A DNA stretch of 64,000 bases from Jiangella alba (GTDB lineage: Bacteria; Actinomycetota; Actinomycetes; Jiangellales; Jiangellaceae). The stretch covers positions 3,031,501 through 3,095,500 of the forward strand of contig NZ_FNUC01000003.1 in the NCBI RefSeq assembly GCF_900106035.1. Reading direction: 5' to 3'. Below the pieces are notes generated by a model that did not search any database, was not told the origin of the DNA, and worked only from the letters and a program-made list of their open reading frames with translations. The position numbers and the translations under genes were made by a program. Shown here in pieces: positions 57,125-64,000 of the stretch (position 1 is its first letter; each line of letters opens with the position of its first letter).

Positions 57125-58446
57125 CGGACGACGCCTCGACTCCCTTGCTGGAGCCGCGCGACGGCCTTCCGGACGTCGTCACCGACACCGACGCCGCGAA
57201 GGCCGCCATCGCGGCGTTCGCGGCCGCCGACGGGCCGGTCGCCGTCGACGCCGAACGCGCCTCCGGCTACCGCTACGGGCACCGCGCCTACCTCATCCAG
57301 CTGCGCCGCAACGGCGCCGGGTCCGCGCTGATCGACCCCATCGCCGTCCCCGACCTGACCGCCATGGGCGCCGCCCTCGCCGACGCCGAGTGGGTGCTGC
57401 ACGCCGCGTCGCAGGATCTCGCCTGCCTCGCCGAAGTGGGCATGAAGCCGGCCCGGCTGTTCGACACCGAGCTGGCCGGCCGGCTGCTCGGCCTCCCCCG
57501 CGTCGGGCTCGGTCCGCTGGTCGACAGCGTGCTCGGCTACGCACTGGAGAAGGGCCACTCGGCCGCCGACTGGTCCACCCGGCCACTGCCCGAGGACTGG
57601 CTGCGCTACGCCGCCCTCGACGTCGAGCTGCTGATCGAGCTGCGCGACGCGCTCGAGGAGCGGCTCATCGCGGCGGGCAAGCTCGACTGGGCGCACGAGG
57701 AGTTCGCCGCCATCGCCGCGGCGCCGCAGCAGGAGCCCCGCCCCGACCCGTGGCGGCGCACGTCCGGGCTGCACCGCGTCCGCGACCGCCGCCGCCTCGC
57801 CGTCGTCCGTCAGCTCTGGTACGCCCGCGACGAGCTGGCCCGCCAGCGCGACCTCTCCCCCGGCCGGGTGCTGCCCGACGCCGCCATCGTCGAGGCCGCC
57901 CTGACCATGCCGACCAGCGCCGACGCCATGTCGGCGATGCCGGTCTACCGGGGCCGGTCGCAGCGGCGCGAGCTCTCCCGCTGGTTCGGCGCCGTCGCCG
58001 ACGCACGTGCCCTGCCCGACAAGGAGCTGCCGCCGCAGACCGCCCCGTACGACGGCCCGCCGCCGCCGCGCGCCTGGGCCGCCCGCCAGCCCGACGCCGC
58101 CGCCCGGCTGGCCGCCGCCCGGGCCCGCGTCACGGCCATCGCCGAGGCCCACCAGCTGCCGGTCGAGAACCTGCTCACCCCCGACACCCTCCGCCGGGCC
58201 GCCTGGCAGCCGCCGACACCGCCCACCGCAGAGGCCGTGGCCGAGCTGTTCCGCGGGCGCGGCGCCCGGGAGTGGCAGATCGGGTTGACGGCGGAGGCGG
58301 TCGCGGAGGCGTTCGCGAACCCGGAGCCGCCGGAAGCGGCGTCGGGTCCGGCTCCGGCGTCGGGTCCGGCTCCGGCGTCGGGTTCGGCGTCGGAGTCGGG
58401 CGATGCTGGGGCTCCGCCTGCCGAGTCGCCTGGGTCGTCGGCTTAG
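57121..58446 (+). CDS. rnd: RNase D-like 3'-5' exoribonuclease with HRDC domain
   Basis: 441 residues. DEDDy exonuclease residues: VAVDAERASGYRYG (D-x-E), HAASQDLACL and YAALDVELLIEL (final Asp and Tyr). The HRDC-like helical region follows (DLSPGRVLPDAAIVEAAL). The C-terminal 40 residues are a repetitive ASGPAP tail from a 15-bp DNA repeat. Trims tRNA and structured RNA 3' ends. Start is TTG overlapping the DUF3000 stop. Confidence 0.9.
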   Translation: MTDDASTPLLEPRDGLPDVVTDTDAAKAAIAAFAAADGPVAVDAERASGYRYGHRAYLIQLRRNGAGSALIDPIAVPDLTAMGAALADAEWVLHAASQDLACLAEVGMKPARLFDTELAGRLLGLPRVGLGPLVDSVLGYALEKGHSAADWSTRPLPEDWLRYAALDVELLIELRDALEERLIAAGKLDWAHEEFAAIAAAPQQEPRPDPWRRTSGLHRVRDRRRLAVVRQLWYARDELARQRDLSPGRVLPDAAIVEAALTMPTSADAMSAMPVYRGRSQRRELSRWFGAVADARALPDKELPPQTAPYDGPPPPRAWAARQPDAAARLAAARARVTAIAEAHQLPVENLLTPDTLRRAAWQPPTPPTAEAVAELFRGRGAREWQIGLTAEAVAEAFANPEPPEAASGPAPASGPAPASGSASESGDAGAPPAESPGSSA

Positions 58447-58487
58447 TCCCGGTTCGCCGGGCACGCGTTGGCTTGATCTGCCGCGTT

Positions 58488-58626
58488 GGCCTGCCCCCTG
58501 CTGCTCTCCAGTGTCGGGGGCGCGGGAGGCCGCCTCAAGCGGACTCTGACCTGGCGCTTCGCGCGACGGAGGACCGCTTGACCCGGCCGCCCGCGCCCCC
58601 GTTCAAGCAGCGTCAGGGGGCCGGCT
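58488..58626. other. Large nested palindrome after rnd
   Basis: Inner arms 58516-58542 and 58574-58600 (27 bases, 24 complementary) and outer arms around CCCCCTG (58494-58500) and CAGGGGG (58614-58620) form a cruciform-like stem of about 140 bases, with a 31-base loop. It follows the RNase D stop by 40 bases and may end transcription or be a repeated extragenic element. 58627-58840 is only a CTGGCC-rich repetitive stretch with no gene. Confidence 0.6.
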
Positions 58627-58909
58627 GAAAAACGGGCCCGGCTCTCACCTCTGCTGAGGTGCGGGTCCGCTGGCCTCTCGCCCTCGCTGGGTGGGATCGG
58701 CTACCGACTCCGCTGTTGGTCCCGGTCCGCTGGCCGCTCACTGGCCGCTTCGGGTGTGGCGACCGGCTCCGCTCGGGTCATCGCTCGCTGGCCGCTCGCT
58801 GGCCGGTGTTGCCCCATGATCATCCAAGTTTCGGGGCGTGGGGTCTGCCGCACGGTTAGGTGACACCTGATCTGTGGTGCCGGAGGGCACCGCTGGGAGG
58901 ATGTGTGCC

Positions 58910-59197
58910 GTGCCCAGACCCCATCCGAAGGAGTTCCGCGACGACGTGGTGGCCGTGGCCCGTCGTGGGGAGGCTCCGGTTGCGCAGGTCGCGAAGGACT
59001 TCGGGATCAGCGAGTCGTGTCTGCGTAACTGGTTGCATGCCGCCGATGTCGAGGACGGGCACCGGCCCGGGTCGACCGCGTCGGAGTCGGCAGAGTTGCG
59101 CGAGTTGAGGCGCCGTAACCGGTTGTTGGAGCAGGAGAACGAGGTCCTGCGGCGCGCGGCGGCGTACTTCGCTCAGGCGCATCTGCCGGGAAAATGA
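58910..59197 (+). CDS. IS3-family transposase OrfA
   Basis: 95 residues. An N-terminal helix-turn-helix (PRPHPKEFRDDVVAVARRG, then VAKDFGISESCLRNWLHAAD) binds the inverted repeats; a leucine-zipper-like region follows (RELRRRNRLLEQENEVLRRAA). GTG start after GGGAGG. A GGGAAAATGA sequence at the end lets the ribosome shift to orfB or reinitiate there. Confidence 0.93.
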   Translation: MPRPHPKEFRDDVVAVARRGEAPVAQVAKDFGISESCLRNWLHAADVEDGHRPGSTASESAELRELRRRNRLLEQENEVLRRAAAYFAQAHLPGK

Positions 59198-60084
59198 TCT
59201 ACCCGCTGGTCCGTGATCTTGCTGCCGCCGGCGCCGCTGTCCGGGTGCCGGTCGCGGTGACCTGCCGGGTTCTGAACCTTGCCCGCCAGCCCTACTACCG
59301 GTGGCTCGCCGACCCGGTCACCGCTGGCGAGCTCGAGCAGGCGTATCTGGCCAACGCGTTGTTCGACGCCCACCGTGACGACCCGGAGTTCGGCTACCGG
59401 CTGTTGGGCGACGAAGCACGCCAGCGTGGTCATCACGCCTGTGACCGCACGATGTGGCGGATCTGCGCCGCGAATGGCTGGTGGAGCGTGTTCGGCAAGA
59501 AGCGCGGCACGAACGGCAAACGCCCCGGCCCGCCCTCGCACGATGACCTCGTGCGCCGCGACTTCACCGCGGACAGGGCGAACCAGTTGTGGCTGACCGA
59601 CATCACCGAGCACCCCACCGGTGAGGGCAGGCTCTACCTGTGCGCGATCAAGGACGTGTACTCGAACCGGATCGTGGGCTACTCGATCAGCAACCGGATG
59701 AAGTCGGGCCTGGCCGTGAACGCCCTGGCCAGCGCTGTGGCGCGCCGCGGCGGTGACGTGGCCGGGTGCATCGTGCACTCCGATCGCGGGTCGCAGTTCC
59801 GGTCCCGGCGGTTCCTGCGCGAGCTGGCCCGCCACGACCTGACCGGATCCATGGGACAGGTCGCCTCCGCCGGCGACAACGCCGCCATGGAGTCGTTCTT
59901 CGCGCTACTGCAGAAGAACGTCCTGGACCGCCGCCGCTGGGCCACCCGCCAGGAACTACGCCTGGCGATCATCACCTGGATCGAACGCACCTACCACCGA
60001 CGCCGCCGCCAAGCCCGCCTCGGACGCCTCACCCCGATCGAGTACGAGACCATCAACACCACTCAGGTCGCACTCGCCGCCTGA
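59194..60084 (+). CDS. IS3-family transposase OrfB (DDE catalytic)
   Basis: 296 residues. The DDE triad is visible: QLWLTDITEH (Asp), VHSDRGSQF (Asp) and NAAMESFFALLQKNV (Glu), in the order of retroviral-type integrases. It begins in the overlapping ATGA, so a fusion OrfAB may form by frameshifting as in other IS3 members. It looks intact, so the element may be active. Confidence 0.95.
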   Translation: MIYPLVRDLAAAGAAVRVPVAVTCRVLNLARQPYYRWLADPVTAGELEQAYLANALFDAHRDDPEFGYRLLGDEARQRGHHACDRTMWRICAANGWWSVFGKKRGTNGKRPGPPSHDDLVRRDFTADRANQLWLTDITEHPTGEGRLYLCAIKDVYSNRIVGYSISNRMKSGLAVNALASAVARRGGDVAGCIVHSDRGSQFRSRRFLRELARHDLTGSMGQVASAGDNAAMESFFALLQKNVLDRRRWATRQELRLAIITWIERTYHRRRRQARLGRLTPIEYETINTTQVALAA

Positions 60085-60116
60085 GACCCGCCGTCACCAA
60101 TCCGTGCAGCAGACCC

Positions 60117-60462
60117 ATCTGTTCCGGCGACCACCGCTGCCGCAGTTTGTCGATCACCACCCGGCGCAACGGGCTGTCCGCCACCAGTTTCCCCGGCTTG
60201 GGCCGGGCCCGGAACAACCGCGCCGTCTCATCGGCGGCCACCGCCCGATACGGCTGACCCAGCCACTCGAAACTCAACCTCGCGATCTCCCGCGAAATCG
60301 TCGACACCGCCCGCCCCAACCGCACCGCAATCGAGGTCACGACTCATCCCGCGCCCGCCCCACCGCGATCTCTTCCCGCTCCCACAACGACAACCTCGCC
60401 GCCACCACGCCACCTCCACCCCACATCCCGCGACGTTGCAACCACCGATTGAGCGGGCCCAT
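60117..60462 (-). pseudogene. IS30-like transposase remnant, frameshifted and truncated by the IS3 element
   Basis: On the minus strand: GPLNRWLQRRG start, then LSLWEREEIAVGRARDES, a stop and frame change, then TSIAVRLGRAVSTISREIAR (HTH_38), YRAVAADETARLFRARPKPGKL and RRVVIDKLRQRWSPEQM, exactly the N-terminal order of IS30 transposases. One missing base near 60340 caused the frameshift. The gene ends where the IS3 right end begins; its C-terminal part is not on the other side of the IS. 60463-60672 contains nothing further that I can support. Confidence 0.75.
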
Positions 60463-60672
60463 GATGTCGCTGATCGTTGATGATCACGTCGTGCCTCGCG
60501 GGTGGTGCGTAGAGGTGCTATTGCGAAGCGGTCGGACGCCCAGCACACGGCAGCGACGTGGAAGCATGCTGTCGCCACCGCGACTACGTGGAAGCTCGTT
60601 GCGCCGGGCTGGGACCACCTGACGGGGCGGCCCGGCACGCCGGCCCGGGGGCGGGCGTGCCGGGGTCGCGCC

Positions 60673-60819
60673 TCAGCTCAGGGTGACCGCCCCGAACGTG
60701 GCCGTCGTGTAGCGGGCGTTGGCGGTGTTCTCCTGGTGGCCGTCGACGGCGAGGCCGAGGAAGGCGGACGACGGCAGGGTGACGTCCGCGGCGCCGACGA
60801 CCGGAAGCTCGCGGGTCAG
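60673..60819 (-). pseudogene. LamG/DUF1349-like C-terminal fragment
   Basis: The minus strand reads LPSSAFLGLAVDGHQENTAN, then a TTATFGAVTLS end and a stop, the usual end of a concanavalin-like domain of secreted glycan-binding proteins. It has no start codon and overlaps the end of the DHFR-like gene by 4 bases, so it is the tail of a lost gene. Confidence 0.4.
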
Positions 60820-61385
60820 CTGCTCGTGATCGCGTAGCGCACGATGGCCAGGCCGTTGCCGAACCCGGTCGCCTCGATCAGCTGGAGGTCGTGCGCGCCC
60901 TCGAAGACGCGGGTTCCCTTGCCGCGCGTCACCGGGCAGACCAGCAGGCGGACCTCGTCGACCAGGCCGGCGTCCAGCAGGGAGTGCATGAGGCTCAGGC
61001 TCCCCCACAGCCAGAGGTTCTTGCCGCCTTGCTCCTTGAGCTCGCGGACGGTGCCGACCGGGTCCGGCGTCACGGTCGCGGCGGGATAGGCGCCCCACGG
61101 GGCGTCGGCCAGCGTCGACGAGGCGACGTACTTCGTGAGGTCGTTGAGCTTCTGCCCGTACTCGCCCTGGTCGTCGGCGGTCGGCCAGTAGCCGACGGAC
61201 TGGGCGTAGGTGGTGGCGCCGAGGATCATGGTGTCGACGGAGTCGATGAACCCCATGACCGCCGCCTTGAACGCGGGGTCGGACTTGTCCGAGAACGGCT
61301 CCACGGACACGAAGCCGAGCCCGCCGTCCTCCTCCGCGGCGATGTTGTCGACGGTCACCCACTGCTGGACGATGAGCTTGCGCAT
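60816..61385 (-). CDS. Dihydrofolate reductase / RibD C-terminal family protein
   Basis: 189 residues: RKLIVQQWVTVDNIAAEEDGGLG, MILGATTYAQSVGYWP and the NLWLWGSLSLMHSLLDAGLVDEVRLLVCPVTRGKGTRVF motif. Many bacteria have several such proteins of unknown substrate, so it is not assumed to be dihydrofolate reductase. It is related to 26308. Confidence 0.85.
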   Translation of the reverse strand: MRKLIVQQWVTVDNIAAEEDGGLGFVSVEPFSDKSDPAFKAAVMGFIDSVDTMILGATTYAQSVGYWPTADDQGEYGQKLNDLTKYVASSTLADAPWGAYPAATVTPDPVGTVRELKEQGGKNLWLWGSLSLMHSLLDAGLVDEVRLLVCPVTRGKGTRVFEGAHDLQLIEATGFGNGLAIVRYAITSS

Positions 61386-61470
61386 GATGGTTCTCCTCGT
61401 GGTCCGCGGCCTGTCGTGGCGCGTGTGACCCTGGGACGGAACCGATCGCGCGTTCTCGACACCCGCGACG

Positions 61471-62058
61471 TCAGTCGTAGGCGAGGTACTTGCCCGGCTT
61501 GTCCTTCTCCAGGATCTCGAACCGCAGCTGAAGGTCGGTCTGCTCGATCAGGCCGACCTGCTGGGTGAACTGCTCGTTGGTGAGGAAGAGATGGCCGCCG
61601 AGCGTCCAGTCGCGCGTCAGCCAGCTGCGAAGGGCGTCGAGCAGGACGCGGTCGGTACCCAGAGCCAGCCGCGACTTGCGCACCCAGAAGTAGACGGCGG
61701 CCGCGTAGTCGTCCCACCGCTGGTCGCCGACGGGCGTGATGTGCGCCTGGGCGAACGTCCGGGTGTCGGTGGGCATCAGGTAGACGCAGCCGAGACACTC
61801 TGTGCCCGCCGGGTTCATGACGGTGTAGGTGAAGGCCTTGCGATCCTGGTGCCGCTGCTCGAGCCCTTCGAGGTCGGCCCGGTTGCCGTCGACGGTGAAG
61901 TCGTCCGCGGGCCAGCTCGACTGCTCCCAGGTGCGCAGGTAGTCCCGGCTCTCCATGACGGCGGCGTAGTCGAGCTCGGCGTCGGTGGCGAGGATCGGCC
62001 GCAGGACGAACTCGTCCGTCGTCAGTCCACTCGGGGGTTCGACGTTCTCGAGACGCAT
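61471..62058 (-). CDS. GNAT-like acetyltransferase (weak)
   Basis: 195 residues: LRPILATDAELDYAAVMES and SRDYLRTWEQSSWPAD resemble GNAT N-acetyltransferases, with FTYTVMNPAGTECLGCVYLMPTD and a DDYAAAVYFWVRKS motif; the acetyl-CoA loop is poorly preserved (RSWLTRDWTLGGHLF). Substrate unknown. Confidence 0.65.
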   Translation of the reverse strand: MRLENVEPPSGLTTDEFVLRPILATDAELDYAAVMESRDYLRTWEQSSWPADDFTVDGNRADLEGLEQRHQDRKAFTYTVMNPAGTECLGCVYLMPTDTRTFAQAHITPVGDQRWDDYAAAVYFWVRKSRLALGTDRVLLDALRSWLTRDWTLGGHLFLTNEQFTQQVGLIEQTDLQLRFEILEKDKPGKYLAYD

Positions 62059-62156
62059 GACGACTGGTCCTTCCCGGCAACCCAGCCCGGCGGACGCCAG
62101 GCGGCATCGTCGCAGTCTGTCCCGTGAGCCCGGGCGGCGCCAGCGAATTACCCGGG

Positions 62157-63572
62157 TCAGCTGAGCCCGTCGACGTAGCCGGAGCGGGCGAAGCGTTCGC
62201 GCGCCACCGTCCAGGCGTAGCGGTCGAAGCGGCCGTCGTCGCGGATGGCGTCGACGGCGCCGTAGGCCAGCAGCAGCGCCTGGTCGATGTTCTCGAGCAC
62301 GAACAGGCCCTGACGGCCGAGGGTGACGACGCGGCGGATCATGCGGGCCCAGGTGTCGACGTCGGTGAGGTCCTGCTCGTAGCCGACCCGGTAGATCGGG
62401 TACGACTGGCCGATGCGGCGGCTCTCGACGTGCACGCGGTTGAGCTTCGGCAGCCCGGTCAGCCCCAGCGCCTCGTCGACGAGATCGGCGAGGGACTCGT
62501 CGTCGAGGCCCCACACGTCGTCGGTCATCGAGCACGGGATCTCGGCGCACAGCACCGACCGGTCGACGGGGTCGTCGGGGTTGTTGCGGTAGTTCGCCGG
62601 CTCGGAGATGCGCAGCACCGGCGTGCGCGGGTCGGGGATGTCGTGGGAGTCGTGCGGGCTCCACCGCCCGCCCTGGTGAACGACGTAGACCAGCAGCATG
62701 GCGCGGTAGCGCAGCCGGGCCGACGACTCGATGGACGTCAGCGACGGCGCCGGGCGGGCGATGCGGGCGAGCACCGGCAGCGGCAGCGTCGAGAACACCA
62801 GCCCGCCGGTGATGACGTCGCCGTCCTGGGTGCTGACCTCGACCTCGTCCTCGGTGACGCGGACGCGGTCGACCTCGGCCTCGCAGCGGATCTCCACCCC
62901 CGCCGTCACCGCGGCGTCGGCCAGCGCCTCGACCAGCTGCCCGAACCCGGTGCGCGGGTAGTAGTAGCCACCGCCGGTGGCGGACGTGCCGCGCTTGCGG
63001 CTGCGGCGCAGCGCCCGGGCCGCGACCCGCCAGGTGCCCAGCCGGTCGGTCTGGCGGCGGGCCTGCTCGGCGCTGATGCGGTCGCCCGGCATGCCCCACT
63101 GCTTCTCGGCCAGCGGCCCGTAGATGGACTCGTACAGCGCCGGCCCGACGCGGTTGCGCACCAGCCCGCCGTAGGTGTCGGCCTCTTCGCGGCGGAACTT
63201 CGACACCGCGGAGTCGCGCGCGACCCGGGCCAGGAACGACGGCGGCAGCCGCCGCGCGACCTCGTCGGCCCGCAGCGGCAGCGCCAGCCACTGGTCGCCG
63301 ACGCGGATGCGGCTGGTCCGGCGCCGCTGCTGGAGGTCGTCGCCGAGCAGGGCGCGCAGGTCGTGCAGGATGGCCGGCGGCGTGCCGGGGTCGAGCCGGT
63401 GCGACCCCTGGTCGACCCGCACCCCGCCCACCTCGAACGACGCGGCCAGCCCGCCGACGTGGTCGGCGCGCTCGAGCAGCGTCACCTTCAGGCCCCGCTG
63501 GGCAGCCCGCCAGGCGGCGGCGAGCCCCGCGGGCCCGGCGCCGATGACGATGAGATCGTACGAGCCGGTCAT
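62157..63572 (-). CDS. FAD-dependent oxidoreductase (protoporphyrinogen oxidase/UDP-galactopyranose mutase-like)
   Basis: 471 residues from ATG 63572 (a GTG at 63584 is possible). FAD-binding LIVIGAGPAGLAAAWRAAQRG, then LLERADHVGGLAASFEVGGVRVDQG, a GGGYYYPRTGFGQLVEAL mid-motif and a C-terminal YPIYRVGYEQDLTDVDTWARMIRRVVTLGRQGLFVLENIDQALL segment. Family members desaturate or oxidise polyprenyl, heme or sugar-nucleotide substrates; the specific one is unknown. Confidence 0.8.
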   Translation of the reverse strand: MTGSYDLIVIGAGPAGLAAAWRAAQRGLKVTLLERADHVGGLAASFEVGGVRVDQGSHRLDPGTPPAILHDLRALLGDDLQQRRRTSRIRVGDQWLALPLRADEVARRLPPSFLARVARDSAVSKFRREEADTYGGLVRNRVGPALYESIYGPLAEKQWGMPGDRISAEQARRQTDRLGTWRVAARALRRSRKRGTSATGGGYYYPRTGFGQLVEALADAAVTAGVEIRCEAEVDRVRVTEDEVEVSTQDGDVITGGLVFSTLPLPVLARIARPAPSLTSIESSARLRYRAMLLVYVVHQGGRWSPHDSHDIPDPRTPVLRISEPANYRNNPDDPVDRSVLCAEIPCSMTDDVWGLDDESLADLVDEALGLTGLPKLNRVHVESRRIGQSYPIYRVGYEQDLTDVDTWARMIRRVVTLGRQGLFVLENIDQALLLAYGAVDAIRDDGRFDRYAWTVARERFARSGYVDGLS

Positions 63573-63670
63573 GTGAAGACTCACACTAACGAAACTCGCC
63601 CCCGCGACACGCCGTCGGCCACGTGGATGAGCGTCACGGCTGCCAGCTGTGACGGCCTACGGTTGCGGTC

Positions 63671-64000
63671 ATGAGCGCCACCGACACCGCACTCGTCGAC
63701 GCCGTGCGGTCGGCGTTGCGCGAGATCGCCGACCCCGAGGCGGCCGAGCCGATGCGCGCGTACGTGAAGTCCGCCATGCCGCTGCTCGGCATCAAGAAGC
63801 CGGCCCGCACCGCGGCGCTGAGACCGGTCTTCGCCGCGCACCCGCTGCGCGACGCCGACGGCTGGCGGGCGACGGTGCTGGAGCTGTGGGACGGCGCCGG
63901 GTTCCGCGAGGAGCGCTACGCGGCCACCACGCTGGCGCAGCTGAAACCGTACGCCGCGTACGCGACGCACCCGGACGCGCTCGGCCTCTACGACCACATG
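63671..64000 (+). CDS. AlkD-like DNA alkylation repair protein, partial
   Basis: The N-terminal 110 residues of an alkylpurine DNA glycosylase-like HEAT-repeat protein: MSATDTALVDAVRSALREIAD, VKSAMPLLGIKKPARTAALRPVF and WRATVLELWDGAGFREERYAA. The gene runs off the right window edge. Confidence 0.8.
   Translation, partial: MSATDTALVDAVRSALREIADPEAAEPMRAYVKSAMPLLGIKKPARTAALRPVFAAHPLRDADGWRATVLELWDGAGFREERYAATTLAQLKPYAAYATHPDALGLYDHM

Larger units (their letters stand above)
58841..60116 (+). mobile_element. IS3-family insertion sequence (1276 bp)
   Basis: Two overlapping frames (orfA, orfB) lie between imperfect terminal inverted repeats of about 24 bases, 21 matching: the left begins GGGTCTGCCGCACGGTT and the right, read inverted, begins GGGTCTGCTGCACGGAT. 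Length and gene layout fit IS3. No clear target duplication is seen. It interrupts the IS30-like pseudogene to its right. Confidence 0.9.

Overview
The DNA is high-GC (about 70% by eye), with GC-rich third codon positions, GTG/TTG starts, many ATGA/GTGA gene overlaps and probable leaderless starts. Together with an SsgA-like protein, a coproporphyrin-type heme branch (hemE, hemY, hemQ), an RRHVD-type cysteine leader peptide and DasR-like operators, this points to a filamentous, sporulating actinomycete (Streptomyces/Jiangella-like). I cannot name the species from sequence alone.

Layout. (1) 1-5.8 kb: a large secreted glycoside-hydrolase-like protein running off the left edge, two GntR/DasR-like operator palindromes, a decayed stretch with an endonuclease V pseudogene, and a lipoprotein. 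(2) 6.04-21.18 kb: an integrated element of about 15.1 kb bounded by a 29-bp direct repeat of the 3' half of a tRNA-Val(CAC) gene. It has a tyrosine integrase at one end, a small excisionase-like protein at the other, a P4/D5-type primase-helicase next to an iteron-like cluster, and many tiny membrane, coiled-coil and zinc-knuckle proteins of unknown function. No conjugation or virion genes were recognised, so it looks like a replicating integrative element or satellite. (3) 21.3-34.7 kb: chromosomal genes: SsgA-like, CGNR zinc finger, folate genes pabB/pabC, a tRNA Gly-Cys-Val cluster, several regulator/enzyme pairs, the ribosome GTPase RsgA, an AidB-like acyl-CoA dehydrogenase, a TetR/DUF2867 pair, a minisatellite-like region and a lipoprotein. 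(4) 34.8-38.7 kb: an assimilatory sulfur operon (sulfite reductase, zinc-knuckle protein, APS reductase, siroheme synthase) preceded by two overlapping cysteine-containing leader peptides. (5) 38.7-52.2 kb: a membrane-anchored multicopper oxidase operon, PPK2, a HelD-like RNA polymerase recycling factor, DJ-1, ZapE, a RibD-like reductase, a split LigD-type repair operon (ligase, unknown protein, polymerase domain), MsrB, an ElaA-like acetyltransferase and an ECF sigma operon. (6) 52.2-58.4 kb: hemQ-hemY and hemE around a DUF4349 lipoprotein, then DUF3000 and RNase D. (7) 58.5-64 kb: a long structured palindrome, an IS3-family element that truncates an IS30-like pseudogene, another gene remnant, and enzymes up to a partial AlkD-like gene.

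Genes that work together: CysG supplies siroheme to the sulfite reductase, and CysH supplies its sulfite. HemE, HemY and HemQ are steps of one heme route, with ferrochelatase elsewhere. PabB and PabC make p-aminobenzoate. In the integrated element, integrase, excisionase-like protein, att repeats and repeated CGTTGCAC boxes form the recombination module, and primase plus iterons form the replication module.
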